This document shows positions 1 to 6,921 of a DNA stretch of 64,000 bases, piece by piece. Source of the stretch: Verrucomicrobiota bacterium (GTDB taxonomy: Bacteria > Verrucomicrobiota > Verrucomicrobiia > Verrucomicrobiales > DEV007); assembly GCA_020630975.1 (NCBI GenBank), contig JAHDID010000006.1:1-64000 (forward strand), read 5' to 3'. Made by a program: the position numbers and the translations under genes. The number at the start of each line of letters is the position of its first letter. Positions within the stretch are counted from its first letter, which is position 1. The notes under the pieces are model-generated. The model did no database searches and was not told where the DNA came from. It saw only the letters and a program-made list of their open reading frames with translations.

Positions 1-22
1 CTTCATTTTCCTATCTGCACCA

Positions 23-56
23 TGCGATACGGAAGATTTCGCTCTTCCGCTACGCA
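23..56. other. Hairpin downstream of uxaC
   Basis: Inverted repeat with inner arms CGGAAGA (30-36) and TCTTCCG (43-49) around a 6-base loop, and outer arms TGCG (23-26) and CGCA (53-56) separated by a 3x3 internal loop. It lies downstream of the uxaC stop on the minus strand, where a terminator is expected, but no clear T-run follows on either strand. Termination is therefore only a guess. Confidence 0.4.
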
Positions 57-68
57 GTATTTGCCAAA

Positions 69-105
69 TTCAATAGGGTACAATTTCGACTCAATAGGGT
101 ACAAT
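69..105. repeat. Paired 15-bp direct repeat, copy A
   Basis: TCAATAGGGTACAAT occurs twice in direct orientation at 70-84 and 91-105, offset by 21 bp, about two helical turns. The same paired arrangement recurs at 8272-8306 in the same orientation. The motif contains a GTAC palindrome. It could be a protein-binding site or a dispersed intergenic repeat. The sequence does not decide which. Confidence 0.6.
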
Positions 106-109
106 CGGC

Positions 110-1537
110 CTATTCACTACCCAGCTGGAAATAATCCACCGCATTCTGGTAGCAAATCCGCTTCACCAGATCGCCGACCATTTCCATATCTCTCGGGATC
201 TCGCCTTTCTCGACATCGGCTCCGATCACATTACACAGGATGCGGCGGAAGTACTCGTGGCGGGTGAAGGATAAGAAGCTGCGCGAGTCGGTGAGCATAC
301 CAAGGAATCTCGACAGTAGCGACGTGTTGGAGAAGGTATTGATCTGCCACTCCATGCCCTCTTTGGTATCGAGAAACCACCACGCTGTGCCATACTGCAT
401 ACGACATGGCGGATCATCCGGCGTGCGACTGCCCTGGAAATTACCGATCATCGTCGATAGGAGGTAATTGTCCTTGGGGTTGAGGTTGTAGACGATGGTC
501 TTCGGCAGGTGACCACGACTATCGAGAGTGTCGAGATAGTTGCGCAGGCCTTTACCATGGTTCACATCTCCCGGCGAATCGCAGCCCAAATCGCGACCGA
601 TGGTATTGAATAGTCGGGTATTGTTATTTCGCTCGCAGCCCATGTGTAGCTGCTTGGTCCAGCCACGCTCAGCATCGAGCTCGCCGTAGTAGAGCATGAG
701 GTAGAGGGAAAACGCAGCGGTATCGGCAGCATCGGCATCCTCACCAGTGCGCACTTTATCAAATATCTTTGCCGCCTGCGCCTCGCTCACCTGCAGATCG
801 GGAAATTGATACAGATCGTGATCTGATACTCGCCCACCCATCTCGTGGAAATAGTCATGACGACTGCGTATCGCATCGAGGTAGCTGGAAAACGACCCAC
901 AATCGATACCCGAAAGATCAGCAAGCCGATCGACATAGTCATTAAACTGAGCCGCATCATTCACCCGCATCGTCACATCGGGGCGGAAGGTCGGGTACAC
1001 GCCGACGTCGATACTATCATCCTCGGCGATCGCTTTATGATGCTCGAGAGAATGCAGTGGATCATCCGTAGTGCATAGCCCACGCACTTTCATGCGCTCC
1101 AAAAGCGCCCGACAGGTGAAGTCGGGGGTAGCGAGGGCGGCATTGCCCATCGTCCATACCTCCTCAGCGGTATCAGGCGATAGCAGCACCTCGTAGCCGA
1201 AGTAGCGAGTCAGCTCTAGGTGAGTCCAGTGGTAGAGCGCATTGCGCAGCGTGTGAGGCACCGTAGCGGCAAAGGCATCGAACTTTGCCCGTGGATCGCC
1301 ATCGCCAGTGATCAGATTTTCGTCGATGCCATTAGCTCGCATCGCCCGCCACTTGTAGTGATCCTCCGCCAGCCAGATATGAGCCATGTCCCGATATGAC
1401 GTATCCTGAGCGATCTGGTCAGGCGGCAGGTGATTGTGAAAGTCGAGAATCGGCTCGCCTTTGGCGAAGTGGTGGTACAGCTCGCGAGCAGCCTGCGACT
1501 GCAGCAAGAAATCGTCGTGGATGAATGGCTCAGACAT
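110..1537 (-). CDS. uxaC: Glucuronate (uronate) isomerase
   Basis: Cytosolic isomerase converting D-glucuronate to D-fructuronate and D-galacturonate to D-tagaturonate, the first step of hexuronate catabolism. The family is recognised from the N-terminal metal-site segment DFHNHLPPDQIA, the NLNPKDNYLLSTMIGNFQG region and the C-terminal SFLSFTRHEYFRRILCN region, with a length of about 475 residues typical of UxaC. The start is placed at the internal ATG (MSEPFIHDDF); the longer frame would add 12 residues with no family resemblance. No other uronate-catabolism genes (uxaB, kdgK, transporter) lie beside it in this window. A three-fold 9-bp tandem repeat sits about 60-85 bp upstream of the start. 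Confidence 0.95.
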   Translation of the reverse strand: MSEPFIHDDFLLQSQAARELYHHFAKGEPILDFHNHLPPDQIAQDTSYRDMAHIWLAEDHYKWRAMRANGIDENLITGDGDPRAKFDAFAATVPHTLRNALYHWTHLELTRYFGYEVLLSPDTAEEVWTMGNAALATPDFTCRALLERMKVRGLCTTDDPLHSLEHHKAIAEDDSIDVGVYPTFRPDVTMRVNDAAQFNDYVDRLADLSGIDCGSFSSYLDAIRSRHDYFHEMGGRVSDHDLYQFPDLQVSEAQAAKIFDKVRTGEDADAADTAAFSLYLMLYYGELDAERGWTKQLHMGCERNNNTRLFNTIGRDLGCDSPGDVNHGKGLRNYLDTLDSRGHLPKTIVYNLNPKDNYLLSTMIGNFQGSRTPDDPPCRMQYGTAWWFLDTKEGMEWQINTFSNTSLLSRFLGMLTDSRSFLSFTRHEYFRRILCNVIGADVEKGEIPRDMEMVGDLVKRICYQNAVDYFQLGSE

Positions 1538-1595
1538 CGTCACGGAAGCTAGCTGCACGGCTGAAAATAGCAACTGCTCGAGGGCTCCGCTATAG

Positions 1596-1622
1596 GACCT
1601 ATGAGGCCTATATGACCTATGC
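1596..1622. promoter_or_regulatory. Three 9-bp tandem repeats upstream of uxaC
   Basis: Three contiguous 9-mers: GACCTATGA (1596-1604), GGCCTATAT (1605-1613) and GACCTATGC (1614-1622). They lie 59 to 85 bp upstream of the chosen uxaC start, in the only intergenic gap available for its promoter. An operator role is inferred from position and repetition only. Confidence 0.3.
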
Positions 1623-1640
1623 TAGGCTGCTCGCCCCACC

Positions 1641-1904
1641 TCAGTCTCGATAGACATCCCGTCGATGTCCCAGCTTGATCACTTCGATTAGCACAATCTC
1701 GTCAAAAACCTAATGGACTATCCGATAGTCGCCAACCCTAATACGGTAGGCCCGCTCGCTGCCGCTCAATTTCGAGCAGCCTGCGGGTCGTAGATCATCA
1801 GCCAGGGCCTCCACCGCCTCTACAATCTTCGTGACTTTACTCTTATCAATCCGTCAGATGTCCTTCCGAGTAGGCGCACGCCACTCAATCCGATAGGAGG
1901 CCAT
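1641..1904 (-). pseudogene. RelE/ParE-type toxin, inactivated by two nonsense codons
   Basis: Translating the minus strand from the ATG at 1904 gives a RelE-like mRNA-interferase/gyrase-toxin frame: MASYRIEWRAP, then RKDI-stop-RIDKSKV, ALADDLRPAGCSKLSGSERA, YRIRVGDYRIVH-stop-VFDEIVLI, HRRDVYRD-stop. The whole 88-codon frame is in register, with no frameshift. It is interrupted by TGA at codon 17 and TAG late in the frame; both are explained by C-to-T changes (CGA to TGA, CAG to TAG). The start overlaps the antitoxin stop by 20 bp, as in functional relBE-like operons. The toxin cannot be made full length, while its antitoxin remains open. UGA recoding is unlikely because the second stop is UAG and no redox site is involved. 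Confidence 0.8.
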
Positions 1905-2079
1905 CTTCTTTCAGCTCTACTAAAAACTTAGTGTGAGATACGGTCGCCTCACCTCGGCGATCGGCGATGGCTGCTAAGTCGCTCAGATCTTCCATAAGCG
2001 CCTCGTAGCTTTCTATCGGCAAGAGAACAGCCGTCCTATTACCATCTCCGTCGACCACATATTCTGGAGAGACACTCAT
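1885..2079 (-). CDS. RelB/Phd-like antitoxin
   Basis: A 64-residue protein beginning MSVSPEYVVDGDGNRTAVLLP with the segment IESYEALMEDLSDLAAIADRR, typical of small antitoxins of the Phd/YefM-RelB type: an N-terminal DNA-binding and dimerisation strand followed by a helical toxin-binding tail. It would neutralise the toxin encoded immediately downstream, whose frame overlaps it by 20 bp but is broken by two stop codons. The antitoxin is therefore an orphan in practice. An inverted repeat 51-73 bp upstream of its start is a plausible autoregulatory operator. The exact antitoxin subfamily cannot be settled by eye. Confidence 0.75.
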   Translation of the reverse strand: MSVSPEYVVDGDGNRTAVLLPIESYEALMEDLSDLAAIADRRGEATVSHTKFLVELKEDGLLSD

Positions 2080-2129
2080 TTACCTCAAGATAGCCTGATT
2101 CCCCTAAAGCCAAACGCCAATCTCGAACC

Positions 2130-2152
2130 TCTTTAGATCTAGAGTCTAAAGA
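2130..2152. promoter_or_regulatory. Inverted repeat between antitoxin and cysS
   Basis: Arms TCTTTAGA (2130-2137) and TCTAAAGA (2145-2152) with a 7-base centre, in the divergent gap between the antitoxin (start 2079, minus) and cysS (start 2201, plus). Type II antitoxins usually repress their own operon through such palindromes, so an antitoxin operator is the favoured reading. It is not proven. Confidence 0.45.
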
Positions 2153-2200
2153 ATCTCGCACTTGGCTTTTGGCAAAAATTACCGACAGTGCTGGCCGCCT

Positions 2201-3634
2201 ATGAGCCATCTGCAACTTTTCGACAGCCAGACCCGCCAGAACCAGCCTGTGAAGCCCATCGAGGGCGATACCTTGGGCTTTTACTGCTGTGGACCGACTG
2301 TGTATGGCCCGGCCCACATCGGCAATTTCCGCACCTTTGTGATGCAGGATGTATTTCGCCGCGTCGCGGAGTCGACGGGGCTAAAGGTCCGCCATGTGCG
2401 CAACATCACCGACCTAGATGATAAAACGATCCGCCAGAGCCAGGAGCAAAGCATGTCGCTAGGCGACTTCACATCTGGCTGGACAGAGAAATTCCACGCC
2501 GACGCTGAGGCGCTAAATCTCCTGCAGCCCCACGTCGAGCCCAGCGCAGTCGAGCACATCCCTGAGCAGATCGAGATGATCGAGACGCTCATCGAGAAAG
2601 GCTATGCCTACGCCACCGACGAGGGCTCGGTCTACTTCCGGGTCGATTCTTTCGAGGACTACGGCCGTCTATCTCGGCTGAAAGAGCGCGAGATCACCAC
2701 TGGCACCGAGATCGCCAAAAGCGGCGGCTCGGTCTCCGAGCGGGAGGACTCCGATGAGTATGAGCGCGATTCGGCTGCTGACTTCGTCCTGTGGAAAAGC
2801 CGCAAAGACGAAGATGGCCCCAACTACTGGGACTCCCCATGGGGCGCAGGCCGCCCGGGCTGGCACCTAGAGTGCTCGGCCATGTGCAAAAAACACCTCG
2901 GCGATAGCTTCGACATCCACTCCGGTGGCGAGGATCTACTCTTCCCCCACCATGAGAATGAGATCGCTCAGAGCGAGTGCTGCAATGGCGCGACCTTTGT
3001 GCACCACTGGTTTCACATCACTCACTTGATGGTCGACGCCAAAAAGATGAGCAAATCGCTGGGCAATCTCTACACCCTCGCAGATCTGGATGAGAAAGGC
3101 CATTCTGCGGAAGTGGTGCGCTACGTCCTGCTATCGGGCAGCTACCGCCAGCAGCTCAACTTTACCCTAGACTCGCTCGATGCAGCAGGCAGTGCTCTAC
3201 GCAAGCTGCGTGACTTTCAGGAAAAACTCGGCGGCGAAGTCGCGCCCAATGCTGCAGCGAGCGCAGAGGCATTCGGCCCATTTCAACCGGTCCTCGACGC
3301 CCTCTGTCTCGATCTGAACACCGCCGATGCACTAGGTAAGCTATTCTCTATCGTCAAGACGACTCAAAAACAGCTCGACTCACTCAGCGATGACGAGCTA
3401 GAAGCAACACGACGCGGCTTCGCGCACAGCCTTTACGCTTTCGGTTTCTCACTAGCGGCGACAGACGAACCTGCTACCGACATCCCTGCCGAGGTACAAG
3501 AAATGGCCGAGCAACGCTGGCAGGCCAAAGCCGACAAAGACTGGGCCAAGTGCGATGAGCTGCGCGACCAGATCAAAGCCGCAGGCTGGGTGGTGAAAGA
3601 CTCTAAAGATGGCTTTGAGCTGGAGCCTGCTTGA
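2201..3634 (+). CDS. cysS: Cysteinyl-tRNA synthetase
   Basis: Class I aminoacyl-tRNA synthetase charging tRNA-Cys in the cytosol. Visible signatures are the zinc and ATP site region [19 protein letters not shown], containing the HIGH-equivalent HIGN; the central [19 protein letters not shown] and [10 protein letters not shown] segments that complete the zinc site; and the KMSKS loop in [11 protein letters not shown]. The roughly 477-residue length is normal for bacterial CysS. The ATG at 2201 ([11 protein letters not shown]) is chosen because the alternative TTG at 2162 adds 13 residues with no family match. It ends in TGA, so UGA is an ordinary stop in this genome. Confidence 0.97.
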   Translation: MSHLQLFDSQTRQNQPVKPIEGDTLGFYCCGPTVYGPAHIGNFRTFVMQDVFRRVAESTGLKVRHVRNITDLDDKTIRQSQEQSMSLGDFTSGWTEKFHADAEALNLLQPHVEPSAVEHIPEQIEMIETLIEKGYAYATDEGSVYFRVDSFEDYGRLSRLKEREITTGTEIAKSGGSVSEREDSDEYERDSAADFVLWKSRKDEDGPNYWDSPWGAGRPGWHLECSAMCKKHLGDSFDIHSGGEDLLFPHHENEIAQSECCNGATFVHHWFHITHLMVDAKKMSKSLGNLYTLADLDEKGHSAEVVRYVLLSGSYRQQLNFTLDSLDAAGSALRKLRDFQEKLGGEVAPNAAASAEAFGPFQPVLDALCLDLNTADALGKLFSIVKTTQKQLDSLSDDELEATRRGFAHSLYAFGFSLAATDEPATDIPAEVQEMAEQRWQAKADKDWAKCDELRDQIKAAGWVVKDSKDGFELEPA

Positions 3635-3724
3635 TCTTTGTCTGATCAGCGATAGCTAATGGCTTAGGTAGTCTGGAATAGAGATTGATGATTGGTGAAT
3701 TTTGATTTGTGAAGTCTCATTGCC

Positions 3725-4522
3725 TCACTCACTCGCACCAACCAGCTCCTCTAGCGCAGCCGTCATTTCATCTACTTTAAAACCTTTAGGCCCCTTCTCA
3801 CCTGTGTAGGCGACTGTGCCTCCAGCATTGAGGATGAACAATCGATCGGGATGGGCGTAGTAGGCTTTTGACACGCTGTTATCCATATCGTCGACGTACA
3901 GGGGCAGTTTTAGCCCTAGATCCTCGGCACAGTTTTTCGCCACCGCTATCCGCTCTTCCAGCGTGGTGTGCTCCATGATCTCGACAGTTTTGGATGGGCG
4001 TTTGTCATCGATGGCATGCGCCTCGGCGATATAGATCCAATAGAAATCGGCACGCTCTCCATAGGTCTCGTAGGCACTTTGCAGACTCCCGGCCTGCTTG
4101 CAGAATGGGCCTCAGGTATGGCTGCCAAATACCAGCACCGATATCTTCTCGGGCGAGGCTATGTCTACCATCTCGCCACTCCCGACCTGCTGTACTTTTA
4201 CCGCTGGAGCCTGGCTGCCTTCTTTGGGGGCATTATCGGGCTTTGCTTCACCTTTACCGCCTTTCCCCTTCCCCTTGGTCATCCCTTTACCTTTTCCTCG
4301 AGCCTTGGCCGCCTCCTCTTCGGTGATAGCGGAATCCTCGTCCAAGTCATAGCGAGTGAAGACATGATCAGGACCTGTGAATTCCTCTTTCGTCACCCGC
4401 CCATCGCCATCTTTATCGTAAGTCGATAGTCTATCCCAAGGGTTACGCTGCTGCTGGCTCAACCCCGAATAGGAAAGCACCGTACTGGCGCTAACGCATA
4501 AAAGACAAATCACTCTCTTCAT
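3725..4522 (-). CDS. Exported EF-hand/deiodinase-like selenoprotein (in-frame UGA)
   Basis: A single frame read through UGA at 4112-4114 gives about 265 residues. There is a signal peptide (MKRVICLLCVSAS...), two EF-hand loops (DKDGDGRVTKEEF and DLDEDSAITEEE), a Lys/Gly-rich linker and a thioredoxin-fold domain of the iodothyronine deiodinase family. Around the UGA the product reads VLVFGSHT-U-GPFCKQAGSL, with Sec at about residue 137, matching the deiodinase active site FGSxTU. Downstream, FYWIYIAEAHAIDD and VDDMDNSVSKAYYAHPDRL match the conserved EAHxxD and C-terminal segments of that family. A stem-loop just 3' of the UGA fits a bacterial SECIS. A cysteine four residues after Sec could resolve a selenenyl-sulfide. 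The bacterial substrate is unknown; deiodination is not claimed. Conventional callers would split it into two genes (3725-3976 and 4112-4540). A nonsense mutation of an ancestral Cys codon is the alternative. Confidence 0.8.
4081..4097 (-). other. Putative bacterial SECIS stem-loop
   Basis: On the minus strand, counting the U of UGA (4114) as 1, nucleotides 18-23 (GCAGGC) pair with 29-34 (GTCTGC), including one G-U pair, enclosing the loop CGGGA. Published bacterial SECIS models ask for a short stem, a G within the first two apical-loop positions and roughly 16-37 nt from the UGA; this hairpin satisfies all three. The folding was judged by eye and no energy was computed. Confidence 0.5.
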
Positions 4523-4569
4523 CACAATCCGATAGAACACCGGATGCCGAGAGTGGTTTCTCTATTCTA

Positions 4570-5292
4570 TTATTTATTAAAAGACCGCGGCTTCGAGTAG
4601 ATGGGATTGGGAAATGTCTCGCCGAATAGCACCGGCGGACTCTCTGGGTCTGGCTCGCGCCCTGCGATCTGCCAAAAGAGCTTGAACGGCATCGAGCACT
4701 GCACGCGGCGCTGACCTCTCGAATCGATCTTTGGGTTCACCACGATCTGACACTCGGTCTCCGGTAGCACCTCCTTTTTCCACAGCTGCGCCTGCACCCG
4801 GGCATCTTTGTAGTGAGTGTCCATGTCCTTCACCAATGCATCTAGCTCCTCCAACTGCTGCAAGCGAAGCCCGCCCCATAGCTGCCGCCAGCCTTCCGGC
4901 CGGATGTGTAGGCACGCGACCTCGACGATGTGTTTCTCGGTCTCGGTCTTCTGCAGCCAGAAGCCGACGATCATGAGAAACTCGTGATTCAGTTGGTGCT
5001 GACGGATGAAATCGCCCATCCCGATAGGGCTTTTGTACTTCACCAGCTTCACCGATATCGGGATACCCTGTTTCGGGGCAGCGGCACATTGATTGGCCTC
5101 GGCAGATATATCCCACTTCTGTGTGTACTCACCCTCGTAGCCATCAAAAAAAGTATCTCGCACCCACTCCTCGAAAGACACCCCGTGTGCCTGCACTTCC
5201 TCCGCTACGCATCTATGCTGAGACGGCAAATACCCGCACACAGCCATTAGCAGCAGAGGGATAATCGGTGTTCGCGTCTTGAGGACAATCAT
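4570..5292 (-). CDS. Putative exported protein, unknown function
   Basis: A 240-residue protein with an N-terminal hydrophobic signal (TPIIPLLLMAVCGYLPS) followed by HRCVAEEVQAHG, so cleavage or lipidation near the first cysteines is possible. The mature part has mixed alpha/beta character (QGIPISVKLVKYKSPIGMG, HEFLMIVGFWLQK) with an acidic, basic and aromatic mix, and no motif I recognise. It lies 86 bp downstream of the ECF sigma gene and 47 bp upstream of the deiodinase-like selenoprotein, all on the minus strand, so the three may be cotranscribed. Extracytoplasmic location is inferred from the signal alone. Confidence 0.65.
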   Translation of the reverse strand: MIVLKTRTPIIPLLLMAVCGYLPSQHRCVAEEVQAHGVSFEEWVRDTFFDGYEGEYTQKWDISAEANQCAAAPKQGIPISVKLVKYKSPIGMGDFIRQHQLNHEFLMIVGFWLQKTETEKHIVEVACLHIRPEGWRQLWGGLRLQQLEELDALVKDMDTHYKDARVQAQLWKKEVLPETECQIVVNPKIDSRGQRRVQCSMPFKLFWQIAGREPDPESPPVLFGETFPNPIYSKPRSFNK

Positions 5293-5378
5293 GGCTCACT
5301 CCACAGCTTGCCCGCCGATCGATCGACAAACAAGTCAAGATTCACCCGACTCGAGCCCCCCACTTCTCCGACAGGCTC

Positions 5379-5984
5379 CTAGGCCAAAGACACACCCTGC
5401 CAGTCGGCACCCAGCTCAGCTTTGAGCAATTTCTTCGCACGATGGACTAGCACCCACAGATTGCTGCGCGAGATACCTAGCCGCTCGGTCACCTCATCGG
5501 TCGAGAGATCGTCGATCTGCCAGAGGCGAAAAGCTTCGCCCATTTTTTGCGGTAGCTTTTCGACAGCCCGATCCAGAGCCATCACGAAGTCACTGCGATC
5601 GACTACCGAGCTAGGTGAAAAATCTCTCCTTTCATCAGCCTTGCTATCCAGCCAGCTGCTGCCGCCATCCTCCTCTGCAGAGTCGAGCTGGCTAGCTACC
5701 ACCGAAGGGCGACGGCCGCGACTCCGGTAGTAGTCGATGATTTTGTTTCTCAAGATGCCTGAGAGAAAAGTCTTCTCAGAGCACTCACCTCGGAATCTAT
5801 CGTGCGCCTTCCAAGCCGCTACAAAAGTGTCCTGCACCAGATCCTCTGCCACCTCGTAGTCGTCCACCTTGCTCAGAGCGATATGCATGAGGTATCGACT
5901 GTATTCTGCCACCCAGCTTTGAGGATCCAACTGGTGCACTGCCTCCTTAGCGAAATCCGTGGTTGTTGCAGTGTTGTTATTCAT
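5379..5984 (-). CDS. ECF-type RNA polymerase sigma factor
   Basis: A 201-residue extracytoplasmic-function sigma-70 factor. Region 2 is visible in YLMHIALSKVDDYEVAEDLVQDTFVAAW with the core-binding and -10-recognition segment FLSGILRNKIIDYYRSR. Region 4 helix-turn-helix is in LPQKMGEAFRLWQIDDLSTDEVTERLGISRSNLWVLVHRAK. An extended, acidic inter-domain linker (about residues 95-130) is longer than in minimal ECFs. No adjacent anti-sigma gene was recognised; the next genes downstream encode an exported protein and the selenoprotein. A palindrome ACAGACCGGTCTGT lies 32-45 bp upstream of its start codon, so the gene may be repressed or activated through that site. Confidence 0.93.
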   Translation of the reverse strand: MNNNTATTTDFAKEAVHQLDPQSWVAEYSRYLMHIALSKVDDYEVAEDLVQDTFVAAWKAHDRFRGECSEKTFLSGILRNKIIDYYRSRGRRPSVVASQLDSAEEDGGSSWLDSKADERRDFSPSSVVDRSDFVMALDRAVEKLPQKMGEAFRLWQIDDLSTDEVTERLGISRSNLWVLVHRAKKLLKAELGADWQGVSLA

Positions 5985-6015
5985 AAGCTTGTTCCTGTTT
6001 ATTTTTCGACGACCT

Positions 6016-6091
6016 ACAGACCGGTCTGTTCAAAAATTGCGAGCCTCATTTCTCGAACTGCGAACAACTTATTGTAAACAGACAAGTCTGT
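6016..6091. promoter_or_regulatory. Two copies of palindrome ACAGAC-NN-GTCTGT
   Basis: ACAGACCGGTCTGT at 6016-6029 and ACAGACAAGTCTGT at 6078-6091, identical 6-bp arms, 62 bp centre to centre (about six helical turns). They lie between the divergent ECF sigma gene (start 5984) and response-regulator gene (start 6211). Paired perfect palindromes on the same face of DNA suggest cooperative binding or looping by a dimeric regulator, for instance of the TetR type. The regulator is not identifiable here. Confidence 0.6.
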
Positions 6092-6210
6092 CTACTTTTA
6101 TTTTTGAATATCCACTCAAAATCGCGACTTAAATACCAGCGTTACAGATTCGTAAAGATTTCGAGCTTTGGTATATCGCGAGTTGGTTGATACTTTCGCC
6201 AGATTAAACC

Positions 6211-6921
6211 ATGGAAAAGATTCTCATTGTCGACGACGAAGAAGACATCCGAACGATGATCGCTGATAAGCTAGCCGGTGAGGGCTATCGCGTAGAGATG
6301 GCATCGAATGGTCTGGAAGCTCTGAAAGTCGCCAAGGCCACGTCGCCAGACCTAGTGGTGCTCGATCTGATGATGCCAGAACGTGATGGAATAGCCGCGT
6401 GCAAAGATCTGCGGGCTGATCCACTGACTCAAAAGACCCCTATCATCATGCTCACAGCTCTCGATGCCACCGATCAAAAGATCACTGGGCTGGAGGTCGG
6501 CGCGGACGACTACATGACCAAGCCTTTCAGCCTGAAAGAGCTAAGCCTGCGCATCCAAAGCATCCTACGCCGGACTACCGACATCGCTGGTAGTTCGGAT
6601 GTGAAAGTCGGCCCCTTCCACCTGGATAAGAACAACCTGCGGGTGAAAATATCCGATGAGGATATCGACCTGACATCGACTGAATTCAAGCTCCTGCTAT
6701 CTCTGATCGAGCCATTGGGCGAGCCCAAAGAGCGAGGCGACCTACTTCAGAAAGTGTGGGGCTATAGTAATCTATCTCAGACTCGGACACTGGACACACA
6801 CATCAAACGACTGAGAGCAAAGCTGGGCAAATACGGGGCGTGCATCGAGACTGTGCGCTCGGTGGGTTACCTCTTTAATGAGAACGCACCTGTCGCTGAC
6901 GACGAAAACTCCACTGATTGA
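6211..6921 (+). CDS. OmpR/PhoB-family response regulator
   Basis: Two-domain DNA-binding response regulator. The receiver domain (residues 1-120) has acidic residues in ILIVDDEED, the phospho-acceptor Asp at about 52 in VVLDLMMPERDG and the conserved Lys in MTKPFSLKEL. The C-terminal winged helix (about 130-228) shows LTSTEFKLLLSLIE and QTRTLDTHIKRLRAKLG ending in IETVRSVGYLFN, characteristic of the OmpR/PhoB class. The histidine-kinase gene overlaps its 3' end by 44 bp, implying translational coupling. The kinase is PhoR-like, so phosphate response is possible, but no pho or pst genes are in the window to support it. Confidence 0.93.
   Translation: MEKILIVDDEEDIRTMIADKLAGEGYRVEMASNGLEALKVAKATSPDLVVLDLMMPERDGIAACKDLRADPLTQKTPIIMLTALDATDQKITGLEVGADDYMTKPFSLKELSLRIQSILRRTTDIAGSSDVKVGPFHLDKNNLRVKISDEDIDLTSTEFKLLLSLIEPLGEPKERGDLLQKVWGYSNLSQTRTLDTHIKRLRAKLGKYGACIETVRSVGYLFNENAPVADDENSTD

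Noticed and set aside
1641-1904. TGA in the toxin frame as another selenocysteine codon
   Set aside because: A second in-frame stop (TAG) is present, the TGA replaces an ordinary Arg position far from any redox site, and the family has no Sec members.
3725-3976. Separate 83-residue thioredoxin-like gene
   Set aside because: It is in the same frame as the upstream EF-hand protein, the connecting sequence encodes conserved deiodinase residues, and no ribosome-binding site is needed once the UGA is read through.
4577-5116. Overlapping minus-strand frame of 179 codons in the exported-protein gene
   Set aside because: It lies inside the gene 4570-5292 in another frame, has skewed Arg/Ala-rich composition and no start context; a shadow frame.
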